Positions 40,965 through 49,357 of a stretch of DNA of 64,000 nucleotides are shown here, piece by piece. The first letter of the stretch is position 1; the number at the start of each line of letters is the position of its first letter. This stretch comes from Enterocloster bolteae (GTDB lineage Bacteria; Bacillota; Clostridia; Lachnospirales; Lachnospiraceae). The stretch covers positions 3,224,001-3,288,000 of the forward strand of contig NZ_CP022464.2 in assembly GCF_002234575.2 (NCBI RefSeq). The letters are read 5' to 3'. A program made the translations under genes and the position numbers. A model generated the notes under the pieces. It saw only the letters and a list, made by a program, of their open reading frames with translations. It was not told the DNA's origin and ran no database searches.

Positions 40965-43900
40965 TTATAACGTATCCGCAAATTCATCCCCATCTTCTAT
41001 ATCCTGCATCAGCTCAACAAAGCGCTCCCGTTCAAATTCCTGGATGGATATGGACTTTTTGTTGGGGTTTGCAAAGACAAAGGTCTTGTCCACGTTTTCC
41101 ACGTAGTTCTGGATTTTGTCATTGGTGGCGCTGATGATGGCCTGGAACCCAAGGCCGCGGATGAGTTCAATACAGCTGGCCACCTTCTCCCCATCCATCT
41201 TGGAAAATGCTTCGTCCAGCACCACCAGACGTATGGTTGGATTGCGCTCCACCTTGGAGGGCAGATTGATGCGGTAGGCCTGGGCAAAGCTGGCCAGAAG
41301 AGCCACATACAGCGGGTTCTGGCCTTCTCCGCCTGAATTCTTCTTAATCATTTTGCTCAGCCGTATTTTGATTACCTCGTCTTCATTCTGTATAAGCTGC
41401 TGCATGTCAAAGGACAGGTAGGTGCGGTAATCTGAATACTTATCCATATTCCGCCTGGCCTCGTCCATCTGCTCCGGGGTGGCGTTTTCCGGGGGAATGA
41501 AAATACTGATGAGTTCATTCATCAAATCCCCATACTGTTTTTCATGCTCTATGGTAAACAGGTCCATCTGGTTTTCATAGGAATAATTGAGGTCGGCCGG
41601 ATTGATGTCCAGTGAATCATCCATAAACATATCGTAGAAACGCCCGTCAGGTCCTTTGTTGCGGCCGATAACAAACTGGTATTTGTCCTTTCCGAAATCC
41701 AGGCGGCTGATGATGCGGTTCAGCTCATCCTTGCGTATCAGGGCCTCCCGGATTGCGCTGCGGATTTTATACATAAAGTCATCCCGGAAATGTTCTACCG
41801 CGGATTTGGCCTGCTGCGTGGCTTTCTGCTTGTATTCTTCCAGATTATCGCATTTCAGGTCGCTTAAAAGGCGGTCATAGGCAGCGTTATCTCTGGCGTT
41901 TACCGTGAAATTGCGGTTGGGGTAAGTCCTGATATAGCTGGTCCTGACGGCCAGAAGCTCCTGAAAAGCTGCTTCCCTGGCCTCAGACAGTTTGCTGCAC
42001 CTGGCAATGAAGGTTTCTTTTTCCCTGTCATAGCGCACCGTATCCCTGGAGGGCAGATAGGCTGACAGTTCGTTGTCATAGTCAGGATTCTGCTTTAACT
42101 CCCGTTCCTTTGACGTGAGAAGGGACTGGCTGTCAATGGACTTATTCCGGCACCCTTCTATCTCACGCTCTTTGTCACGGATCAGCACATTCAGGCTGTC
42201 CCTCTCCCTCTTTTTGCCGTCGCAGAGCGTGATAACCGCCTGGCGGTCCCGTTCTAACTGGTCTACATTTTGCTCCTTTAAAAGCTCCAGCTTCTGTATC
42301 AGTTTTTTCTTTTCACGCTCCTTGGCTTTGTAGCTGTTTATGTCATTCAGCCAGTCCATGTATTCCGTGGGTTCGGCTGAGAGCCAGGGGAGGGCCAGGA
42401 TTCTAAGGGACTCCCTGGCCGTTTCCTCCAAAGGCTTTTTCTTTTCCTCCAGGCTCGCCAGTTCCTGCTCCAGAAGACGGATACGCCTCCTGACGCTGTC
42501 CTTGCCGATATAGGCAAATTTAGTGTAGTTATCCGGGTTGATGTGCTGCAGGCGGAAGGTGTGGTAGAGCATGCAGCCGCTGGTGATGCCGATACGGCAT
42601 TCCCTTAATTCATCTATGGTATTGCACTTGATGACCTTTCCAAGCAGCAGGTCTATATAAGGTTTTAAGTAGGACTCCCTCACAGTCACTTCCTCTGAGA
42701 GGGCGCCTTTTTGTACCTGGGGCTGGTTCTGGGATGCCTTTTCCGTATCCAGCACAGCCACATTGAAGTATTCCTTTTTATCCAGTTCCCCGTAGATTTC
42801 CAGGGCGGCTCTGGCGTATTTAGGAGATACCACCAGATTTAATTTATTGTTTCCCAGATAGCCCTCCACCGCGTTGCGCCACTCATCTCTCTTTACGTCC
42901 AGCAGATCAGCCAGCACATGCACATCCACGCTCTTACCAGTTTTCTCCAGAAGGCGGCGCTGGATGTAGCTCCTGGCATTTTCCAGGTATTTGGGATAGG
43001 CTTTGCTGCCGGAACGAAGTTTTTCCAGTTCATCTCTTGTCTGCTTTTCCTGCTTTTTGAGCTCTCTGACAGCGGCAGCAGCTTCCTGATGCTGTTTTTC
43101 CGTATCTGTACGCATGGATACCATGTTTTTTTTCAGTCGTTCCAATGTCTCCAGGTCAATGGTGCGGTTTTCAAATTCCTCCATATCCCAAAGGGTCTGG
43201 TTGGAGGTGATGTCCTCTTCCTCCCAGCGCTTTAAGGCGGTTGCGGTCTGCTGCCACCTGGATTCGCTTTTTCCCAGCTGTTCCAACAGTTCATTCAGGC
43301 TCTTAAGCTGGCTTTTCAGCTCCTCATACCCTGTGGAGGCAATACGGCGCAGCAGCTCGTCGCTCTGCCGGGTCAGCTCGCCAATCTGTTCGTCCACTGA
43401 ACTTCTGGCCTGAACCTGCTTTTTCAGGTCCTCTCCTGCCAGCTTTGCCCTGTCAGCCAGGGTACGGACCTCTGACTGAAGCTGCAGAATCTCCAGTTTC
43501 TGCACAAAGTAGGAACATTTTTCGATCTGCTGTTCCTTGTCAGCATAGGTTAGGAATCTGTCCTCAATCTGTTTTAAGGATTGGATTTCCGCACATGTGT
43601 CCTCTATTTTCTTTCTCATGCGGCCGTACTGCATAACACTTTCCTGCATGTCCTCGATATGGATGTCCTGCTCCATGCAGATATATTCTTTTACAAAATC
43701 CTCCAGTTTGATGTTCATTCTGAATGGGATGGCCCGCTTGAAGAGAAGGGGGAATTTTTCAGAGTCCAGGCCCCCCAGGTAGGAATCGTAGAGTATGCGG
43801 CGGAATCGCTCGTTGTGGGAGGTCAGGAAATAATCCTCCCGGCTGTAATTCGCCTGAAGATAGTCTTCTATTTCCACGATGGACATGGTCCGTTTCCCGC

Positions 43901-44357
43901 CCCTGTAGCCATTGTCCCACATGGGTCCTTTGTGCCAGAAGAAACGGCGGGATATCTCATTGGTGGCTGTCTCCACATCAAAGACAATTCCCACGCACTG
44001 GCACTGGCCCGTATCGCTTCGTTTCAGTTCCAACACAATGGTAGAGGAAAAATTCTGGTTGCGCAGATAGGAAAACTCGTTGTTTTCACCGATATTTACC
44101 ATACCTCTTAAGTATTCAATCAGGCTGCGGTCAGAGTCATCGGCAGCCGCCTTGTTGAAGAAGCCCCTGCCGTCCGTATTGGCATAGAGCACAATCTGCA
44201 TGGCGTCTATAACCGTGGACTTGCCGCTGCCCGAATGTCCGGTAAAAAAATTAATTTCATCATTAAAGGACAGGGTCCTTTTGGTTATATAGTGCCAGTT
44301 ATTCAAACATATCCTGGAAAGGGCGAGAAAACGATCGTTTGCTATTTTCTGTTCCAT
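40965..44357 (-). CDS. jetC: Wadjet SMC/MukB-like ATPase JetC
   Basis: A 1130-residue SMC-like ATPase. Walker A GHSGSGKST at residues 40-48; long coiled coils at roughly 280-480 and 650-850 with a hinge between; C-terminal ABC signature KNSGGEGQNP and Walker B LVVLDEAFSKMDGEK. It is the loop-extruding motor of the Wadjet condensin. Start ATG has AAGGAG and overlaps jetB by 16 bp. Confidence 0.93.
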   Translation of the reverse strand: MEQKIANDRFLALSRICLNNWHYITKRTLSFNDEINFFTGHSGSGKSTVIDAMQIVLYANTDGRGFFNKAAADDSDRSLIEYLRGMVNIGENNEFSYLRNQNFSSTIVLELKRSDTGQCQCVGIVFDVETATNEISRRFFWHKGPMWDNGYRGGKRTMSIVEIEDYLQANYSREDYFLTSHNERFRRILYDSYLGGLDSEKFPLLFKRAIPFRMNIKLEDFVKEYICMEQDIHIEDMQESVMQYGRMRKKIEDTCAEIQSLKQIEDRFLTYADKEQQIEKCSYFVQKLEILQLQSEVRTLADRAKLAGEDLKKQVQARSSVDEQIGELTRQSDELLRRIASTGYEELKSQLKSLNELLEQLGKSESRWQQTATALKRWEEEDITSNQTLWDMEEFENRTIDLETLERLKKNMVSMRTDTEKQHQEAAAAVRELKKQEKQTRDELEKLRSGSKAYPKYLENARSYIQRRLLEKTGKSVDVHVLADLLDVKRDEWRNAVEGYLGNNKLNLVVSPKYARAALEIYGELDKKEYFNVAVLDTEKASQNQPQVQKGALSEEVTVRESYLKPYIDLLLGKVIKCNTIDELRECRIGITSGCMLYHTFRLQHINPDNYTKFAYIGKDSVRRRIRLLEQELASLEEKKKPLEETARESLRILALPWLSAEPTEYMDWLNDINSYKAKEREKKKLIQKLELLKEQNVDQLERDRQAVITLCDGKKRERDSLNVLIRDKEREIEGCRNKSIDSQSLLTSKERELKQNPDYDNELSAYLPSRDTVRYDREKETFIARCSKLSEAREAAFQELLAVRTSYIRTYPNRNFTVNARDNAAYDRLLSDLKCDNLEEYKQKATQQAKSAVEHFRDDFMYKIRSAIREALIRKDELNRIISRLDFGKDKYQFVIGRNKGPDGRFYDMFMDDSLDINPADLNYSYENQMDLFTIEHEKQYGDLMNELISIFIPPENATPEQMDEARRNMDKYSDYRTYLSFDMQQLIQNEDEVIKIRLSKMIKKNSGGEGQNPLYVALLASFAQAYRINLPSKVERNPTIRLVVLDEAFSKMDGEKVASCIELIRGLGFQAIISATNDKIQNYVENVDKTFVFANPNKKSISIQEFERERFVELMQDIEDGDEFADTL

Positions 44358-45175
44358 GGTTCTCCTTCCTCTGATGCCATTTCATCCTCTGTCATTTCAT
44401 CCTCTGTCATTTCATCCTGCGTCATCTCATCCTCCGCCATTCCGTCCTCCGTCATTCCGTCCGTGGCGTCCGGTTCTTCCTCCTCCAAATCAGCTTTCAA
44501 CTGGACTCCGCTTTCATCCGAATCATCCTCAAAGGAGGAAAGAAGGCAGCGCACATCGTCTCCCATGAGCACTACGTTGATGCAGGGATATATAATCATG
44601 CGGCTTTCGCTTTTTAAGTCCTCCAGCAGATCCAAAGGTTCTATAACCTGGTATTTTTTCAGGAGGGTCACTGCCCGGCGGATTTCCGTGGGAGCGGGCT
44701 GCTTCTTGAACAGCCTGTAATTGCCCAGCTTTTCGTGGATTTCCCGCAGAGATGTATAGACATTGACACTGGTGGAAACGCTTTCCATCTGTTCATCGTA
44801 TATCAGCTTCAGCACCAGCAGATACAGGGTGGCCAGGCGGGGCAGCTTGTCTCCCACCACAGTTTCACCCTGGATGTACATGACGCCCATCTGGCTGTTT
44901 TCGCGCAGCTCCACTCCGCTGATGGCAAAATAATTCTTCATAAATTCCAGGTGTTTGCTGCATACCCGGTAATCTCTGTTGTACTGGAATCTTCCGGTGC
45001 GCTTGTCATATTTGTGTTCCAGTATAAAGGTCTGGCGCCACAGGAGACGGATGATTTCCGTCACTTCCATCTGCTCCGACTGCATCAGATTGTCGTAGTA
45101 AGGAACGCCGTTTCCGGTGTATCCGGCCGCCGGCGCGATGTCTGTCATGCTGTTTTCCAATTCCATGTTTTCCAC
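44342..45175 (-). CDS. jetB: Wadjet subunit JetB (DUF4194), with acidic repeat tail
   Basis: A 277-residue DUF4194 protein, the KITE-like subunit that binds the JetC neck. Conserved core at about 18-215 (EVTEIIRLLWRQTFI, LYLLVLKLIYDE). GTG start with AGGAGGG; its first base overlaps the jetA stop (TAGTG). The last 55 residues are an unusual acidic Met-Thr-Glu-Asp tail encoded by 15-bp repeats, which I do not know from other JetB proteins. Confidence 0.88.
   Translation of the reverse strand: MENMELENSMTDIAPAAGYTGNGVPYYDNLMQSEQMEVTEIIRLLWRQTFILEHKYDKRTGRFQYNRDYRVCSKHLEFMKNYFAISGVELRENSQMGVMYIQGETVVGDKLPRLATLYLLVLKLIYDEQMESVSTSVNVYTSLREIHEKLGNYRLFKKQPAPTEIRRAVTLLKKYQVIEPLDLLEDLKSESRMIIYPCINVVLMGDDVRCLLSSFEDDSDESGVQLKADLEEEEPDATDGMTEDGMAEDEMTQDEMTEDEMTEDEMASEEGEPWNRK
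44378..44467 (-). repeat. 15-bp tandem repeats in the jetB tail
   Basis: Six head-to-tail units (CATTTCATCCTCTGT on the plus strand; pentapeptide TEDEM), two nearest the stop identical. In frame, so copy-number change alters tail length only. The array ends just before the jetC ribosome site. Confidence 0.9.
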
Positions 45176-46557
45176 TATCTTGCCCTCCTGACAAATACCA
45201 GCCGCGGATAGGTATAGCCTTTGCAGTGCACCATTTCCGAATCTTCCTCTTCCACCTTATAAGGACTCTTTCTCCTGGTGGAATAGTCATAGGCCAGTAT
45301 CAGTTTTTCAAAGTCCTGGTCCGAATGTATGGTTTGTTCGTCCACCACCATTTTTCCCTCTGTCATGCTGCCTTCTATAAAGGCTTCAATCTCCTTCTGG
45401 CTGTAACGGTTCCTGACCTTGTTCAGGTTCAGAACTTCCTCCATGGACAGTTCCTCGGATTCTTCCTCATCCTTTAACTGTTCTGTAAAGTCTGCCTTGG
45501 TCTTACGCCGTTTGTACAGGGATTTTTCTGACAATATGGTCATCTGGGACAGGTTCATCCTGGCGCTTACAGATGCCAGCTCCTCTTCCGGGCAGCCGTA
45601 TTCCGAAAGATGGTTTAAAAGCCTGATTACAAGCCCCTTCATGTTGTCCTCCTGGTTTAACAGGTAGTTGAGGCGTGTGACGGTTGCCTTGACATAACGG
45701 GAGTGCTCCTTGTCCATGTTGGAGATGCGGTGTTCTATATCATCGAACCCGCGCTCCAGCTGGTCCAGCTTCTCCACAATATCGTATTCTGTCAGGGGGG
45801 CCTTTTTCTGGCCTCTGGCTGAAGCCGCGCTTTTTGCGCACATTTTATTTATCCAGGAACTGTCCTCCCGCATGGCGGCTATCCAGGATTTAATATCTGT
45901 CTTGTAGAGATAAAAATTGTCCGAGGTCTTTAATATATGATATTTTTTATTGACGATTTCCGTCACGTATCCTTCCAGGTGCTCCTTTAACAGGGTCCCG
46001 TAATTTTTTTGTTCCAGCAGGCTGCCAAAGAACTTATCCATATTGTGCAGCATGTCCTGAAGGGACTTGTTCAGTTTTTTCGTATTTATGAGAGCCGTAT
46101 TTAGCAGGCTGACGCTGGAGCGGGGGTCGTTTTTCAGAGAAAATAGAATGGCATAGACATTCTGGATATAAACCTGGGTCTCATCCTCATCATCGCCTAA
46201 TAAACGTGAAAATGCCTCAATCATCACCGCGGCGTAATCCGGAATGACGATGTTGACCGTCATGCTGGCGTAATCATCCACCTTGCGGAGCCAGCCGGTC
46301 CTCAGGAGCCAGTTAAGAACCCTGGTGGCAGGCGGTTCCAGTTCATCCCAGTCATCCTCGGTCTCGTCCTGCCATATGACATATTTTTTCTGGGAGAAAT
46401 ATTCACTTAAAAGCTGGATGCAGACTTCCCTGCTGAGAAAGTAATTGCTGTACTCATACTCCTCGTTGATTTTAAGAAGTGCCTCTATGTAAGTAGACCG
46501 GTTGACAGAGCGGAACAGGCTCCAGAACCGGTCTGGTATTTCATTCATCAGTATCAT
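45175..46557 (-). CDS. jetA: Wadjet kleisin-like subunit JetA
   Basis: A 460-residue protein opening the operon. It begins with a winged-helix-like region (PDRFWSLFRSVNRSTYIEALLKINEE) and has LNWLLRTGWLRK and a long helical middle, matching the JetA family (formerly DUF5716) rather than the TIGR02677-type proteins of type II Wadjet. JetA is the kleisin bridging the JetC heads. Subtype (I or III) needs a profile search. Strong promoter and GGAGG ribosome site upstream. Confidence 0.85.
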   Translation of the reverse strand: MILMNEIPDRFWSLFRSVNRSTYIEALLKINEEYEYSNYFLSREVCIQLLSEYFSQKKYVIWQDETEDDWDELEPPATRVLNWLLRTGWLRKVDDYASMTVNIVIPDYAAVMIEAFSRLLGDDEDETQVYIQNVYAILFSLKNDPRSSVSLLNTALINTKKLNKSLQDMLHNMDKFFGSLLEQKNYGTLLKEHLEGYVTEIVNKKYHILKTSDNFYLYKTDIKSWIAAMREDSSWINKMCAKSAASARGQKKAPLTEYDIVEKLDQLERGFDDIEHRISNMDKEHSRYVKATVTRLNYLLNQEDNMKGLVIRLLNHLSEYGCPEEELASVSARMNLSQMTILSEKSLYKRRKTKADFTEQLKDEEESEELSMEEVLNLNKVRNRYSQKEIEAFIEGSMTEGKMVVDEQTIHSDQDFEKLILAYDYSTRRKSPYKVEEEDSEMVHCKGYTYPRLVFVRRAR

Positions 46558-46582
46558 TTACAAACCTCCGTATTTCCCTATC

Positions 46583-46611
46583 ATTATAACAGGAAACACC
46601 GGAAGTGACAA
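46583..46611 (-). promoter_or_regulatory. Promoter of the Wadjet operon
   Basis: TTGTCA (46606-46611), 17-bp spacer, perfect TATAAT (46583-46588) on the minus strand, with transcription starting about 20 bp before jetA. It abuts the NUDIX gene stop. No operator-like repeat is seen, suggesting constitutive expression. Confidence 0.8.
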
Positions 46612-47076
46612 TCAGAAATCATTGGCCCCGCCATCTCCTGACTCCCGGAGCCAGGCTTTCAGATATCCGAGAAGGACAGGCTGGATGTCAGGATAAGTCC
46701 AGTTGGCGGGCGGTTCCCTAAACAGTGCGGTGCGGGCTATCTCATACCCCTCCGGTATGGGGCCCAGCTCTGTAATGTCGCCGTAATAGAGCATTCCGTA
46801 GCTTATCCCAGGCGTATCAGGGTCTCCAGCGGTCTCACGGACCGAATATGCGCTTAACGGCGTCAGGGTGAAGCCCACTGCACCGGTCTCTTCGTATAAT
46901 TCCCTGCGGGCCGTGTGTTCTATCTTTTCCCCTGCTTCCCTGCGGCCTCCGGGACACTCGTAGGTATCCCGATCCCTGTGCTGGCAGAACAGCCATTTCC
47001 CCTGGTATCTGGACAGGATGACTGCAAACTTCAGCAGGGAATCATCCACTGTGTTGTGAAATTCGACGCTTATCAT
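46612..47076 (-). CDS. NUDIX hydrolase
   Basis: A 154-residue NUDIX protein. The Nudix box GGRREAGEKIEHTARRELYEETG is complete, giving the metal-binding Glu residues for hydrolysis of nucleoside-diphosphate-X substrates. Substrate unknown. AAGGAGG ribosome site. Lies just upstream of the Wadjet promoter on the same strand, but it is probably a separate unit. Confidence 0.9.
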   Translation of the reverse strand: MISVEFHNTVDDSLLKFAVILSRYQGKWLFCQHRDRDTYECPGGRREAGEKIEHTARRELYEETGAVGFTLTPLSAYSVRETAGDPDTPGISYGMLYYGDITELGPIPEGYEIARTALFREPPANWTYPDIQPVLLGYLKAWLRESGDGGANDF

Positions 47077-47161
47077 GTGGTATCCTCCTTATCAGGAATG
47101 TACGGCGTGTGTGATTGGGATTGTTATAATGCTTAAACAGCCAGTCTCCCGGCAAAGGTTT

Positions 47162-47833
47162 TCATTCGTTATCATGGTCCAGTCCAAGGTAAAGAAGCAG
47201 TCCTATGGAAAAAAACAGGATATGGGGGATAACGGAAAAGGACATGCGCCAAATCCACAGGGGGGCTCCCGGGAATAACGGAAGGGGGACAAACAGCCAC
47301 AGCATACAGAGCATGTAGAGTGCAGCTGTCAGCCCTCCCACTACAAGGAGTTTTTTTCTCATGCCGGATTCAGCTATCCGTACAGTGCCTGCCACATTCA
47401 GCACATGCATCAGGCTGACAGCAAATCCCACACTTATAAGAGGCATGACGGATGTCTGCAGCAGGATATAAGGCATGGAATTGTATGTCCTGGTTTTTAG
47501 CACATCCAGATGCCGTCCTAACGCTGTCAGAATGAGGTATGAGGCCAGGGTCAGGATGCCCCAGAACACGGCCTTTTTCAGGTGACGCTTTCTGACGGCA
47601 GACCTGGTCTCCTCATCTGCACCGGCTGGCATCTGACCGTATATGACTACAAGAATATCGGTTCCGAAGGCACTTGCCAGGGTTTCCAGCATATCCAGAT
47701 CCGGCTGGCTCCTGCCTGTTTCCCAATTGGATACGGCCTGCCGGGTGACGTGAATCTTTTGGGCCAGCTGTTCCTGGGACATCCCCTGTTCCTTTCTCAA
47801 TTTTACAATATTCTTTCCTACTGTATTTTTCAT
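47162..47833 (-). CDS. XRE-family regulator with four-helix membrane domain
   Basis: A 223-residue protein: an HTH_3 domain (about 5-60, LRKEQGMSQEQLAQKIHVTRQAVSNWETGRSQPDL) followed by about four membrane helices between 90 and 215. This architecture is common in clostridia for regulators that sense at the membrane. ATG at 47833 has GGAGGTACC upstream. Targets unknown; neighbours are NUDIX and a MerR gene. Confidence 0.86.
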   Translation of the reverse strand: MKNTVGKNIVKLRKEQGMSQEQLAQKIHVTRQAVSNWETGRSQPDLDMLETLASAFGTDILVVIYGQMPAGADEETRSAVRKRHLKKAVFWGILTLASYLILTALGRHLDVLKTRTYNSMPYILLQTSVMPLISVGFAVSLMHVLNVAGTVRIAESGMRKKLLVVGGLTAALYMLCMLWLFVPLPLFPGAPLWIWRMSFSVIPHILFFSIGLLLYLGLDHDNE

Positions 47834-47964
47834 AGCGGTACCTCCGGGAACCATTTTATAATAGTCTTTGTTCTGAATTCATATTATCTGCTCTTGGTTC
47901 CGGTGTCACGCAATAATCTGTTGCACCCTTATAATATAAGGCTTTTTCCATGCCCGGTTGAATA

Positions 47965-48339
47965 CTATTTTAAATGCTCCTCGTATGACAGCATCCGTTC
48001 CTCGTAGCCGTCCAGTTTCCAGTCCAGCCTTGCCAGGACTTGGTTCAGCTCATTGATTCGGGCCGCAATCTGTTCCCGCTGTTCCAGAAGGAGATTCTTT
48101 CTGGCCTGGATGGTGGAAGCTCCCTGATGGAACAATGTCACATATTCCAGCAATGTCTCCACGGAAACCCCTGCGCTGCGCATGCACTTGATATACTCCA
48201 CCCAATGGCAGTCATCCTCGGAATAATTGCGGATGCCGCCGGACGTACGGCCCACATGGGGAAGAAGGCCGATCCGTTCATAGTAGCGCAGTGTATCGGC
48301 CGATATGTCATATTGTCTGCTGACTTCTGCAATAGTCAA
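47965..48339 (-). CDS. MerR-family transcriptional regulator
   Basis: A 124-residue MerR protein: LTIAEVSRQYDISADTLRYYERIGLLPHVGRTSGGIRNYSEDD is the DNA-binding head, then a coiled coil (about 75-115). No Cys-based metal site at the C-terminus, so it is of the effector/redox-independent type. The TTG at 48339 is preferred (AAAGGAG upstream, family-typical first residues); a further in-frame TTG at 48381 lies inside a duplication. Downstream of, and likely cotranscribed with, the DUF362 gene. Confidence 0.85.
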   Translation of the reverse strand: MTIAEVSRQYDISADTLRYYERIGLLPHVGRTSGGIRNYSEDDCHWVEYIKCMRSAGVSVETLLEYVTLFHQGASTIQARKNLLLEQREQIAARINELNQVLARLDWKLDGYEERMLSYEEHLK

Positions 48340-48368
48340 ACCTTCATCAACTCCTTTACCCTGTAATC

Positions 48369-48398
48369 TTGTATGAATCAATTTTTGTATGAATCAAT
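48369..48398. repeat. 16-bp tandem duplication at the DUF362 gene end
   Basis: TTGTATGAATCAAT occurs at 48369-48382 and again at 48385-48398 (16-bp period). Being 16 bp it shifts the frame and creates the present DUF362 stop codon; removing one copy would lengthen that reading frame into a different tail. Confidence 0.75.
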
Positions 48399-49262
48399 AC
48401 ATCTGAGCTCATATCTGCGGCTGCCAAGGCCAAGAGAATGGGCTGCCTCCACCGTGTGTATCCCGTTCCGGGATTCTATGCGCTCTATCAGGGCAGCCTT
48501 TCCGTCATCCTCAGAAGCGTATACTGCATCCACACACGCCTGGTCCAGGGCCACAGGATCTGCGGATGCGAAAATACCGATGTCCCCCATCTCCGGGTCA
48601 TGGGGATGGGCGTCGCAGTCGCAGTCCACGGACAGACGGTTGGCCACATTGATGTACACTATATTTTCACGGCCCATATAGTCCATGACGGAGCGATCCG
48701 CGTCCGCCATGGATTCTAGGAATGAATCGTGGTCCGCTGTAAATACATCCTCAAACCGGGTGCTGGTGCCGGAAGAGTGAATCCATATTTTGCCGTAAGA
48801 GGATGCAAGCCCAATGGACATGTTCTTTAAAGCCCCGCCAAAGCCTCCCATGGCATGGCCTTTGAAATGAGAAAGCATGAGCATGGAATCATAGTTTTGA
48901 AGATGGGATCCCACATAATTTTCCGTCAGATGATGACCGCCTGTTACCGGAAGGGGCATATGGCCCTCTTCGTCCAGGATATCACAGGGAGCAATGGCTG
49001 TGAACCCATGGTCCCGCATGGTCTCCCAGTGAGCTTTGGAAGTGTTCCTTCTTCCCTCATAGGCAGTATTGCACTCCACAATGGTGCCCATAAGTTCCTG
49101 TACAAGGTTCCTGATAAGCTCTGGCTGCAGGAAATTGCGGCCGCCCGGCTCCCCTGTGGAGATCTTTACCGCTGCGCTGCCGGGGAGCGAGACACCCAAT
49201 GCGCGGTAAATCCGGACCAGGCTTTCCGGCGTGATTTCCCTTGTCATGTAAACGATAGACAT
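48378..49262 (-). CDS. DUF362 domain protein
   Basis: A 294-residue cytoplasmic protein of the DUF362 family, with the typical DSMLMLSHFKGHAMGGFGGALKNMSIGLAS and DPVALDQACVDAVY segments. No ferredoxin CxxCxxC cluster motif, unlike the fused members. Biochemical function unknown. ATG at 49262 (MSIVYMTREI) has AAGGAGG upstream. The C-terminus was altered by the 16-bp duplication. It precedes a MerR gene. Confidence 0.85.
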   Translation of the reverse strand: MSIVYMTREITPESLVRIYRALGVSLPGSAAVKISTGEPGGRNFLQPELIRNLVQELMGTIVECNTAYEGRRNTSKAHWETMRDHGFTAIAPCDILDEEGHMPLPVTGGHHLTENYVGSHLQNYDSMLMLSHFKGHAMGGFGGALKNMSIGLASSYGKIWIHSSGTSTRFEDVFTADHDSFLESMADADRSVMDYMGRENIVYINVANRLSVDCDCDAHPHDPEMGDIGIFASADPVALDQACVDAVYASEDDGKAALIERIESRNGIHTVEAAHSLGLGSRRYELRCIDSYKN

Positions 49263-49342
49263 ATTGATTGTCCTCCTTGAAATGTTGTTGTTAAGCTGTA
49301 ATGAGAGTCTACAACTTAAAGTCAACTCCAAGTCAAGAGAAA

Positions 49343-49357
49343 ATGAGGAAAATTGAC
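49343..49357. repeat. 15-bp direct repeat, left of the IS element
   Basis: ATGAGGAAAATTGAC, repeated exactly at 51053-51067. Candidate target-site duplication; long duplications are known for some IS30-family elements. Confidence 0.6.
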
